Shown piece after piece: positions 54,992 through 64,000 of a stretch of DNA of 64,000 nt (positions are counted from its first letter, which is position 1; each line of letters opens with the position of its first letter). Source of the DNA: Phytophthora hibernalis (lineage: Eukaryota > Oomycota > Peronosporomycetes > Peronosporales > Peronosporaceae); the NCBI GenBank assembly GCA_012656075.1, contig JAAKBF010000159.1, positions 496,001-560,000 of the forward strand, written 5' to 3'. A model generated the notes under the pieces. That model was not told where the DNA came from. It ran no database searches and saw nothing but the letters and a program-made list of their open reading frames with translations. Position numbers and translations under genes: made by a program.

Positions 54992-56667
54992 ATGGTGCAG
55001 GCCAATGTCAAGTTGGACTCGACATCGCTGGCTGAGGTCTTGCAGGGTGTAAATGAAGCCCCGAATGCGACAACGTTGGATTTACGTCGCTCAGGAGTGA
55101 CCCCCAGCCTGGCGGTGCAGCTCGCAGACTTTCTGGAGACCAACTCGACTGTCACGCAGGTGGATTTGACCGGGAACCACCTGAGGGAGCATGGCGCAGC
55201 TTTTCTCGCGACGTCTTTGATGAAGAACAGTGCAGTCAACAGTTTGATGCTGGCGGACTGTGGATTTACGAACGAGGCGTTGACCGAGTGGGTCGCCTTC
55301 TTCCGAACTGGCACCAACACGACGCTGCGTCACCTCAGTCTGGCAGACAACCAGATTGACGACAACGGAGCGGAGGCTCTCGCTGCAATTCTACAAGCTG
55401 CCAAGACACGAGATTTGCATGTCGATCTAAGAGGGAACAAACTTTCGGCTGATGGGTTAAAAGTATTGGCGGACGCGATGAAGGACTCGTGCCCGACGGG
55501 TGTCACTGCAGTCCAAGTGGCGAACAATCAGGACGATGATGATCCAGCGGCTATGCTGCACCGTACGAGAATGGAGTTCTATTTACGCAGGAACAAAGCT
55601 GCGATAGAGCGCGAGGTGCTTCGCGAGACCATCGTGCAGATTGAACTGTCGTCACTGACCCTCGAGGTTTGTCACCTCAAGCACGTCGTGCTGACCATTA
55701 CGGAAGCAGATTCTCTCGGTACCGCGCTGCGTAGCAACCACTCGGTGGCAGAATTGAGACTTGAGGACAATGCACTACCGGAAGAAGGCACGCGACGTAT
55801 ACTGCTTGCACTTCGCACGAATCGTAGTGTACGTACACTGTCTCTTGTGGACAACAACATTGGCGACGGTGGCTTTTGCGCACTAAATGAGCTGCTTCGG
55901 GTGCCGACGACAGCTATAAAGACTGTTATCATTGCCAATCCAACCCAGCTAACCCCAAAGAGCGGCCTCGAAGTGATTAAACCGCGTACAGGAAGCGCTT
56001 TACATTATACGTTGGCCAACTACGCCCTGCTGACGTCTCTTTCGCTTGCAAACTGTGGACTCGACGATCTCATGGTGGGGGTACTGGTTTCCGGTATCGC
56101 TTGGAGCGGACGACTTGAGGCTCTTGACCTGCAACGCAACAGCTTCGGTAACCGTAGCATTCATGTGCTCATGCACATGTTGCAGCGTTGTCTGCGGTTG
56201 TATCGACTGGATCTGGTACGCTCCTCTTTCCCCTGTCTACCGTTCCATGCTGATATAACATCTTTCTCGTCTAGTCCGACAACGAGTTCACTCTTGATGG
56301 TTTAGCGTCACTGTTTCCAGCAGTCGCTACTCACTCTCAGCTCCGACTGCTGCTTTTAGGCCGCTTTGCTAGTTGTGAGCAGCACACGATGAAGCAATTC
56401 ATCGACGATGTAGAGCAAAGTCGAACGCTCGTTCAAGTGGAATTGATGACGGTACACCGCCGCACCAGCACGAACGAACGCGTTTCAAGTCTAAATACTC
56501 GACTGCGCGCAGATCATGGCGATGACTGCAAGATAGAAATACAACAACGCAAACGGGAGATGGTGATGCATGCTGCGGGGTGCCGCCGACGCGCTTTGGT
56601 GCATCAGCAAGCGAGAGCACTGCTTACGCAAGTACTAGTATCTACATATTGCAAGCTAAGTGAATGA
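54992..56667 (+). CDS. Leucine-rich repeat protein, ribonuclease-inhibitor type
   Basis: Two exons, 54992-56215 and 56275-56667, joined in frame to about 540 residues. The whole protein is made of RI-type LRRs of about 28 residues, for example 'ATTLDLRRSGVTPSLAVQLA', 'VTQVDLTGNHLREHGAAFLA', 'LRHLSLADNQIDDNGAEALA', 'VAELRLEDNALPEEGTRRIL', 'VRTLSLVDNNIGDGGFCALN' and 'LEALDLQRNSFGNRSIHVLM'. A charged interruption follows the fourth or fifth repeat ('RTRMEFYLRRNKAAIERE'). The C-terminal part is basic and helical. No NB-ARC, TM or signal segment is present. It is likely a cytosolic scaffold or GTPase regulator of RanGAP-like shape; no partner is known. Confidence 0.75.
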
Positions 56668-57037
56668 TACCTTAGAGAATCCAAAACCAAGGGGTGCTTG
56701 CATAAGTCTTTCATGGAAATGGCTGTACAAAAGTTGTTTTTAATATCCTCTATATATTAATAATCTCGTATCTTCCCATCTTCAGTATCAATTTCCCAAC
56801 CACGATGTGACAGTATCTTTGCTTCTCGACTAAGTGAAGTTATTTCTATACAAACCGCTCTGTATACCCTGCTACATTAGATACGTATTCATCCCCTGGT
56901 TAGGATCTCTCTTGATGGGCACTTCCAAAACCCATTTAAAGTCTCACATCACAATCTCCTTCAAACTTCATCTCAAAACCTGGGGCCACGATCCACACTT
57001 GTCAACCACGTCAGTCGCTAGTAGCCCCCAAGATCCC
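56668..57037. other. Intergenic, no gene
   Basis: AT-rich 3' flank of the LRR gene, then the 5' flank of fumarase. An ORF open from 56834 into fumarase is simply an upstream extension without support. Confidence 0.5.
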
Positions 57038-58497
57038 ATGTTGTCTGCCGTCGGAAGAGCCGCCGCCTCTGCGCGCATGACCGTCCAGACGGCGCGCGCC
57101 GCCAGCACGTTCCGCGTCGAGTCGGACTCCATCGGCGAGGTGCAGGTGGACGACTCCAAATACTGGGGCGCGCAGACGCAGCGCAGCCTCGAGAACTTCC
57201 CCATCGGGGAGAGCGCGAGCGCATGCCGCTGCCCGTGATCAAGGCCTTCGGAGTGGTCAAGAAGTGCGCCGCCAGGTACAACCTGGAGCAGGGCAAGCTG
57301 GACGCGTCGGTGGCTGAGCAGATCATCGCGGCCGCCGACGACGTGATCGCCGGCCGTCTGGACGACCACTTCCCGCTCGTCGTGTTCCAGACGGGCTCGG
57401 GCACGCAGTCCAACATGAACACGAACGAGGTAATCTCCAACCGCGCCATTGAGTTGGCTGGAGGTGTGCTGGGCAGCAAGGCGCCCGTGCACCCGAACGA
57501 CCACGTCAACATGGGCCAGTCGTCCAACGACTCGTTCCCCACGGCCATGCACATCGCCGCCGTGCAGGAGATCCACCGCGTGCTGCTGCCAGGTCTGCAC
57601 AAGCTGCACAAGGCGCTGGACGCCAAAATGACCGAGTTCGACGACATCATCAAGATCGGCCGCACGCACACGCAGGACGCCACGCCGCTCACCCTGGGCC
57701 AGGAGTTCTCGGGCTACCGCGAGCAGATCGCGCTCTCCATCGAACGCGTGGAGCGCGTGCTGCCCAACCTGTGCAAGCTCGCGCTGGGCGGAACGGCCGT
57801 CGGCACGGGGCTCAACACGTCCAAGGGCTACGACGCCGAGATCGCGCAGATCATCGCTGACGAGACCAAGCTGCCGTTCGTCACGGCGCCCAACAAGTTC
57901 GAGGCGCTCGCGGCTCACGACGCTGTCGTGGAGGCCAGCGGCGCCATGAACACCATCGCGTGCTCGCTAATGAAGATCGCCAACGACATCCGCTTCCTCG
58001 GCTCGGGCCCGCGCAGTGGCTTGGGCGAGCTCACGCTGCCCGCCAACGAGCCCGGCTCGTCCATCATGCCCGGCAAGGTGAACCCGACGCAGTGCGAGGC
58101 CATCACCATGGTCTGCGCGCAGGTCATGGGCAACCACGTGGCCGTGACGGTGGGCGGCTCGAACGGCCACTTCGAGCTCAACGTGTTCAAGCCCGTGATG
58201 ATCAGCAACCTGCTGTCCTCGATCCGCCTCATTGGCGACAGCTGCGTCGCTTTTACGGATAACTGCGTCGTGGGCATCGAGGCCAACCGCGAGAAGATCG
58301 ACCAGCTCATGAAGAACTCGCTCATGCTCGTGACGGCGCTCAACCCGCACATCGGCTACGACAAGGCCTCCAAGGTGGCCAAGACGGCGCACCAGGACGG
58401 CGTCACGCTGCGCGAGACCGTCATCAAGCTGGGCTACCTCACTGGCGACGAGTTCGACCGCTTCGTACGCCCCGAGGACATGGTGGGCCCTAAGTAA
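57038..58497 (+). CDS. FUM1: Fumarate hydratase class II, mitochondrial
   Basis: The start MLSAVGRAAASARMTVQTAR gives an Arg/Ala-rich mitochondrial presequence. The mature part begins 'FRVESDSIGEVQVDDSKYWG' and 'AQTQRSLENFPIG', then 'GSGTQSNMNTNEVISNRAIE', 'HVNMGQSSNDSFPTAMHIAA', 'IGRTHTQDATPLTLGQEFSG', and the catalytic SS-loop 'GSSIMPGKVNPTQCEAITM'. It converts fumarate to malate in the TCA cycle as a tetramer. A single frame break lies at the GGGG run 57206-57209; one G restores the conserved Gly-Glu-Arg-Glu segment. No introns. G+C is higher than in neighbours, as expected of a highly expressed gene. Confidence 0.92.
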
Positions 58498-58782
58498 GTG
58501 GCAGTCTCCTCTGCACTGCAAACGGTAGCAATGCGTAAAGAAACAAACAAAAACTACAAGTGCTCTCATTGAAAAAGACGACCGGACTCAGTGGATCTGC
58601 CTCACAATTCCGTCCGCTGGGCGTCGGGTGTGGCTACTGCAGTCACCGTCGGCACTGTCAGCGTCGTCCTCCTGTCGTTGCTCTGCATCTCATAAATAGC
58701 TGCTTGGAAAGGCAGGAACAGCGCGTTCTACAGACAGCAACGGACCATTTTCAGAGCTTTCAGTAGGTCCCACTCTTCCCAA
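58498..58782. other. No gene seen
   Basis: 3' flank of fumarase and of the convergent small reverse-strand gene. The ORF at 58560-58766 is short and without features. Confidence 0.5.
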
Positions 58783-59010
58783 TTAACGCACCAACTGCCG
58801 CTCAGCGGTGCCCAATTCCTTCGACAGCTCCACAGTCTGGCGATTGAGTTTGGCCAGCACCTGATTGAACTGGCACAAACAATGAGTTAATACAAATGCA
58901 GTAGATTTAGTGCAAATGACACCAAGTCGCACCTGCTGCATGGAGCTGGAGACGGCGCCCATGGCCTCCAGCAGACGCAGCTCCTCTTCCGCCATCCAGC
59001 GCTCGGCCAT
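58783..59010 (-). CDS. Tiny coiled-coil protein, possibly DASH/Dam1-complex subunit-like
   Basis: Two exons (59010-58933 and 58869-58783) give about 54 residues: MAERWMAEEELRLLEAM, an amphipathic helix, 'AVSSSMQQ', and then, after a 63-bp GT-AG intron, 'FNQVLAKLNRQTVELSKELG'. The pattern of an E-rich first helix, a Ser/Met turn and a 'VLAKLN'-type second helix resembles the small outer-kinetochore subunit Dad1, but the match is judged by eye and weak. A Met three codons upstream (59019) is also possible. It is divergent from the next gene. Confidence 0.5.
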   Translation of the reverse strand: MAERWMAEEELRLLEAMGAVSSSMQQVRLGVICTKSTAFVLTHCLCQFNQVLAKLNRQTVELSKELGTAERQLVR

Positions 59011-59133
59011 TCTCTTCAAAAATGGTGTTAACCAAACCCTCTCTAAACGGATACCGATATAACAAACCTTATCAGATGCCTGTCCAAAAGGAGATATCAG
59101 ATCATTCCCCGACTGCTCAAGAATTGGGGAATT

Positions 59134-60750
59134 ATGTGGATGCAGAAGTCCGTCGAGGGCTCCAGCTTCTCATCCAGCGGCAACCTGCACGACCGCAACC
59201 GCTTCGCGTCTCCCTACGCGTCCGGAGGCTCCTACGGCGGCGGATCAGCGGCTGTAGACGGCGCTGGCGACTGGAAGAGCAAAATCCTGGAGAGCGGCCA
59301 ATGGTTGGGCGGCAAAGTGATCGAATACGGAGGCAAACTGGCGCGTGGGCCTACGAGCGACTCCATCCCAGACCACTACGCGCCGCAGATGCCTCGGAAT
59401 GATGGTCGCGCCAATTGGATGGCGGATATCCGCAGCTCCTCGACTGGAGGCGGTTCCAGTGGCGGTTATAGTGGCAGTGGAGGGACCTACCAGAACGACT
59501 TTGCCACAGAGAGACCCAAGGCCTATTCGGACTATGGCAATGGGGCCACCAAACCCTATGAACCTAAGAGTGTGGACCATGGTCATCACCATAGCAAGGG
59601 ACGCCATGCCAAGAAGAAGAGCAAGAGCAGGAAGAGTAAGAAGCAGCAGAGTGACAGTGAGGACGAACTGTCCATCGCCGAGTCGGAGACGGACGAGGAG
59701 GAACGTAGCCACAAGAAGAAGAGCAGGGAGAAGAAGCACAGCGGGTTCTACTCGAGTGAGAGTGAAGAAGACAGCAAGAAGAAGGCGTCGGCGAACTATG
59801 CGTTCTCGTTTGACCCGGCCAAGCTCCGCCGCCACCTGCTGAAGAAGAGAAAGTGGTGAAGAAGAAGAAGAAGAGCAAGAAGGAGAAATCGGGCAAGAAG
59901 GCGCGCGCGTCGACAGTCGATGGCGTCCACGGACGAGTCTGCATCAGAGAAGGAGAACACGAGGAAGGCCAAAAAACGCGGCAGCAAGAAGGCAGCAGCA
60001 GCGACTGTGGACTTGCTGGGTGTGGATTTGGACGTCCAGCCGGTGGCGCAGCTGGCCACTACTGAACTGCCTACACAGGAAGTGCAGCCGTCCATTTTCG
60101 ACGCGCCACAGAGCCAGGACCCACTACAAGACCTTGCCGGTCTGAGTTTCGCTCCAACGCGTGTCCAAGCTGCTGCTGCTCCACCGCAGCAATCGATCTT
60201 TGAGCCCACGACCAGTAACGAGACACAGGCGCAACCCCAGCAGCAGCAAGCAGATGCGTTCCGCTCCAACCTCCTGCCGGAAAATAACCTCGTGGACTTT
60301 AACTCGCTTGCGAGCGAGAAGAAGAAGAGTCTGTCTGCTAACCTGGCGGAGAAGCGGACACTGAACGACTTGCAGAAGGCGCGTGGAGCCGACCAGTCCA
60401 CGCCCGTGATGGCCATGCCGATGCAGGGCCAGCTGCAAATGCAGAACATGTCTGGTGGCATGATGCAGCTGAGCATAAACCTGAACCAACCCCAACTCAC
60501 GGACGGCTCGACGGGCATGCAGCAGCAAATGTACCCGAACATGCAGTTGCCCATGCAGGGCATGAGCCAGCAGCAGATGCAGCAAATGATGATGATGCAG
60601 CCGCAGATGGGTGTGATGGCGCAGCCTCAGATGATGAACATGCACATGATGCAGCAGCAGCAGTTCGTACAAGGAGGGGCAACCACAGGCTCGCTGCAGA
60701 ATGGGGCGTCCAACTCCAACAGCTCAGATCTGTTCCGCCAGCTCCCGTAA
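59134..60750 (+). CDS. Low-complexity clathrin-adaptor-like (epsin-type C-terminal region) protein
   Basis: Three frames form one protein: a Gly/Ser-rich start with 'DWKSKILESGQWLGGKVIEY', a His/Lys region, alternating acidic and Lys-rich blocks ('KKKSKSRKSKKQQSDSEDEL'), a Pro/Lys segment, then from about 59921 a Gln/Met-rich tail with short linear motifs: 'VDLLGVDLD', 'QSIFEP', 'DPLQDLAGLSFAP' and 'NLVDFNSL'. Such DPL/DLL/acidic-Phe motifs are used by epsin-like proteins to bind clathrin and AP complexes. No ENTH/ANTH domain is found within the remaining upstream sequence, although a frame from 59022 adds a few residues. It may therefore lack a membrane-binding head or have lost it by a frame break. 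Frame changes at about 59820 and 59915. Confidence 0.5.
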
Positions 60751-61379
60751 TATGAACTTGACGTGGGTTTGATCTTTAGCTTTTCGTGTTGAAACTATGT
60801 GTCTTTGGTTGCGCTTCAGCTACGTCTATCTATAATGCATTGTTTGTGGTATGTCTGGAGCGTTTCATGGTCCGAGCAAATTGCAGCAAGAACTCCACAC
60901 AATATCTCCAGGACTTCAGTATCTGCCGACGTCCCGAGGCGCTCAACACATGCCCTAGTTAACCTCTCAGCGTCGCTTTTCAGCAACAGCCAAGAACACC
61001 AAGTTCACTGAAAAACATTCCCCGGGGCACTCTCCACCCAACCTGAAATGCCCCCAAAAGGAGGCACAAGAGGTTTCGAGTACGTGTCGGCCACTTTAAT
61101 ACCTGATCGAATCTACCCATGCATATCCGCCAGCTCTTCCTCCGACTGAGCAATTGAAACTGAGACAACAGTAGGAGCGGAAGATACGCGAACGCATCAT
61201 GGCCAGTCAATTTGCAATATCATATATTGAAGTACATACGTTATCACAGGTTATCTTAATACATATTCACGAGACATGCTATAGAAAATACCAGGTTATA
61301 GAATATATAGATCCTGTCATAAACGTTTCAAATTTGAAAGGGGATCTTGCCAAAATGGCTACATGTAGCCATGCGCACT
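60751..61379. other. Intergenic, no gene
   Basis: Short shadow ORFs only. 61200-61345 is markedly AT-rich. This is the 3' region of both neighbouring genes, which converge here. Confidence 0.5.
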
Positions 61380-64000
61380 TCAACATCCCTGGTCGAGGTT
61401 GTGCAGCAGCGTCTGCGTGTGCAGGTACGAGTTGTACAGCGCGCTTTCGTCATCAGCTTCGACGCAGGCCACGTAGAGCTCGCGGAGAATGGCTGCGTAC
61501 TGCGCTTCGTCTGCTTTCTTGACCGTCTCGCCGATGAGTTTGGCCATGAACCTACGCAGCAGAACGTCAGTAGTGTTTTCCCCTCTCATGGTCGACAAAG
61601 TCTTACACGGCAATTCGGGTATCACACGATTGCAGGAACGGCGTCAAGGCTTCCAGGCCTCCCGCATTGGTCAGCGCGGCGGCGTTGTCCGAGAGCGTGT
61701 ACGTGAGAATGAGCGCTGTGCACGCTGCGATGTCCCCGACCAAAGTTGAATTCACTCCACAGCAGACTCGACGACATTCAGGTGGCAGGTGTGTATCAGA
61801 CCTCTCGTGCAACACTATCAACACATGCAGGAAAAACGCCGTGTCCATCTGCCGTAGAAGCGCTTTATCCAGGGCTACATCTCCGTTCAGCACCCGCGAG
61901 GCCAACGAGTCCGACCAGGCAACGCGGTCGTACACTTCTTCGTGCTGATTGTCGAGCAAAGAAGAAGGCGCACTGGAGTCGATTTGCTGCCTCCTTTTGT
62001 CGATGTACGATAGCTCACACTGGCAAACATCCAGGATGAGCAGCACGACTGGTATTAAAACTTCTGGATCGCTCTCCTTGTGGTCGATCAGCGCGTCCAA
62101 GCACGTGTTGATATCTTCAACTGTCGAAGCGTCCGCTTTGCCTGACTACAAAGCTTTATTAGTCTAGTGCATCGAACACAAGTTTAAACCAGGGAGACAC
62201 ACTCACAGTAAGCTGCAGTTTTCGCCGCACAAAAAGCGTCAAGACCCTCGCAAACGATCCACGAAGTTGTGAAGGGGTTGTTGGAGATGATAGCTCCCAA
62301 AACCTGGCTTGGGCAGCTAAGCTGATTTCTCCACCCTCATCGTAGCAGAACGTTTCTTCGAGTTCCTCTCCAGCAGGGGAACTTTTGACTGCAGATCCAG
62401 GTTTTGGTCGAACCAATAGAGCTTCAGGCAACTTACGAGCTGACCCGACCGCTGTGGTAGCTTTGCTATCGTATGAAGAGAAGACGTCGTCATCGTGACC
62501 ATAAGTTAGAAGTTCAGCTAGCCATCGCTCACCGCGAAAGCGTTCCACTGCGCGGTTCGAGAGCATTTGCTTTGATACTTGGTCCAGCAGTTCTTCTGAA
62601 ATGTTTGGATTGCCGTGGTTCTTGGCAGTGATAGCTTTATCCAGACTGGGATTCACTCCGAAGTACGCATCAATCTGTGTGAGCAACCGGAACTGGTTAA
62701 CGAAAGCGTTCAGTTGTTTTTCCGACACTAGCGAGCAGCTAGGCGCTAGTTGTTTCACGACTCGAGCGCTTGAGATACAAGGCGACAACATAGCTTGCCT
62801 CATACCCACCGACGGATCCTCCCAGTCAACAAACGTACGCCATATTTGATGAAGACCCGCTGTGCTAATACCTTCACGGCTTCCTGTGCGTCGAAGCTGT
62901 TCGCAAACTAAATCCACGAGAACCATGCAGGCCAGTCGTTGCAAGCGAGCGACTGGGAAATGTAAAAATGGTAAAGTAGCAGCTCGAGACTGACGTACTG
63001 CTCCACTGCTGCAACTGGTAGTCCACAGTTCCACACCGCGTGGTCCTTGGTCGGTTGCTGCCATTCTGGCCCGACCGATTTCTGAGCAGGAGCGACTTTG
63101 AACGCGTACATGGTGGCGACGACAAGCTCCATCACTTTCAGCTGAAGCTCAGCTCCGGAGAATCCACGATTGCTTGCTTCAGCAACAAGATAGAGAAGTG
63201 TGTGCTCATCCAACGACCTCAATCGTTCAGAAGAGAAATTACCGTTCGCTTTCTTGACAAAGAACTCCAAGCAACCAACAGCTTGTTCGACCCAGTCCTG
63301 GCCGTCTCGTTCGTCTTGAAAGTTGAATTTCTTCTCGGAAGCCAGGGATGTTGTTGACACCACAACCGCCTTGCCCAGCATTTCTCGAAGTATTTTGAAC
63401 AAATTCACCTCGAGGTGTTGCGCTCGGGAGATCGACGCGTCTTCTTGACTGGAAAGTATCGCTGCAAGTGATGCAACACTAGTGTTGAGGAACAATGTAA
63501 ACGCAAGACGTCGCCACTCTGCAGTGGGTCGAACTGCCACCTCCAACAACTTCACTCTCACTCCAGCAGCATCGAGATCTCCAATGTCACTACCCAAACA
63601 AGCTCGGGTAAGCGTCCTCACCGCAGCTTTACTAAGTAAATCTGCATACTCGTGTTCGCGAAGAGAGAGCATTGACTGGCCACTGCGTTCGTACAGATCA
63701 TGAAGGTCGCGAAAAATCTCTTCCAGCTCGTCCCAACTCGGGTTCTGCAATGATTGATTGTTCCGAGGTGGTGACCTCGCAATCGAAAACTCGTTCGTAC
63801 GAGGGCGGAGAGCTTTCTCCGTAGCTGTCAACTCGCGTGCTAACTCATGAAAGTTGGTCACAGCCAGCGTCTGAAACTCGTTCCCTTGTCGTCGGCCTTT
63901 CTTGGATTGAGAACGAACTTGAACTCGACCATTGCAACGTCCAACGAGTCGAAGCAGCAGCTCGTCTGAGTCTTCTTCATGCAGCACCATGCTCGGGTCT
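61380..64000 (-). CDS. Large helical-repeat protein, partial (unrecognised)
   Basis: The reverse-strand gene is open to the window's right edge, so the N-terminus lies outside. Exons: one from the edge to about 62940; after a frame change or intron near there, one to 62207; then 62145-61607; and a last exon 61551-61380 ending LLHNLDQGC. The product is almost entirely alpha-helical, with armadillo/HEAT-like Leu spacing ('WDELEEIFRDLHDLYERSGQ', 'VRVKLLEVAVRPTAEWRRLA', 'DWVEQAVGCLEFFVKKANGN', 'LQLKVMELVVATMYAFKV', 'AACTALILTYTLSDNAAALT'). No catalytic motif is seen. Such scaffolds often serve in traffic or signalling complexes. No family is assigned. Confidence 0.65.

Noticed and set aside
56968..57918. 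316-residue reverse-strand ORF across fumarase
   Set aside because: Antisense shadow of a high-G+C conserved gene; no domain, and composition typical of a reverse-frame reading.
60124..60672. His/Leu-rich 182-residue reverse ORF
   Set aside because: Mirror of the Gln/Met-rich tail of the forward gene.
60980..61210. 76-residue reverse ORF upstream of the helical-repeat gene's end
   Set aside because: No conserved pattern, no splice context, and an AT-rich flank; treated as non-coding.

Overview
The window reads as nuclear DNA of an oomycete, most likely Phytophthora or a close relative. Evidence: small genes in alternating orientation with 60-110 bp GT-AG introns, a spliced V-ATPase subunit D gene, a SPINDLY/OGT-type glycosyltransferase with a signal peptide, a doublecortin-kinase fusion, a MyTH4-FERM protein, and chromodomain Gypsy, Copia, PIF/Harbinger and hAT elements of the kinds common in these genomes. 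The species cannot be fixed from the sequence alone.

Layout. 1-13.4 kb is repeat sediment: two reverse-strand Ty3/Gypsy pol remnants, each next to a forward-strand ORF, a third chromodomain fragment in inverted orientation, and a forward Ty1/Copia remnant. 13.8-17.6 kb holds a Cys-rich coding remnant, a 414-bp MITE with 64-bp terminal inverted repeats, and a 2.7-kb PIF/Harbinger element with a TTA target duplication. 18-32.8 kb is a gene island: ankyrin protein, ARL8-like GTPase, phosducin-like protein, CCCH/C2H2 zinc-finger protein, V-ATPase subunit D, TBC Rab-GAP, MyTH4-FERM protein, AAAP amino-acid transporter and an SR-rich protein. 33-45 kb is a second mobile block: a complete Copia element with identical LTRs inside an Ala/Gln-rich coiled-coil ORF, a degraded inorganic pyrophosphatase, a broken spliced gene of unknown function and a hAT transposase, flanked by inverted copies of one terminal motif. 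45.3-64 kb is a second gene island: CCA-adding enzyme, BMT2-like rRNA methyltransferase, an ankyrin remnant, UBC13, DCX-kinase, secretory OGT-like protein, LRR protein, mitochondrial fumarase, a tiny coiled-coil protein (perhaps DASH-like), a low-complexity adaptor-like protein and a partial helical-repeat protein.

The genes are ordinary housekeeping and signalling genes (vesicle traffic, ubiquitin, tRNA and rRNA maturation, TCA cycle) and do not form one pathway. Several neighbours start divergently from short shared promoters (V-ATPase D/TBC, UBC13/DCX-kinase, OGT/LRR).

Major caveat: many conserved genes carry apparent frameshifts that one extra base would resolve, very often a G or C in a G/C run. 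The same is true of a Copia element whose LTRs are identical. The simplest reading is assembly or base-calling loss, so most frameshifted genes here should be treated as probably intact in the organism.
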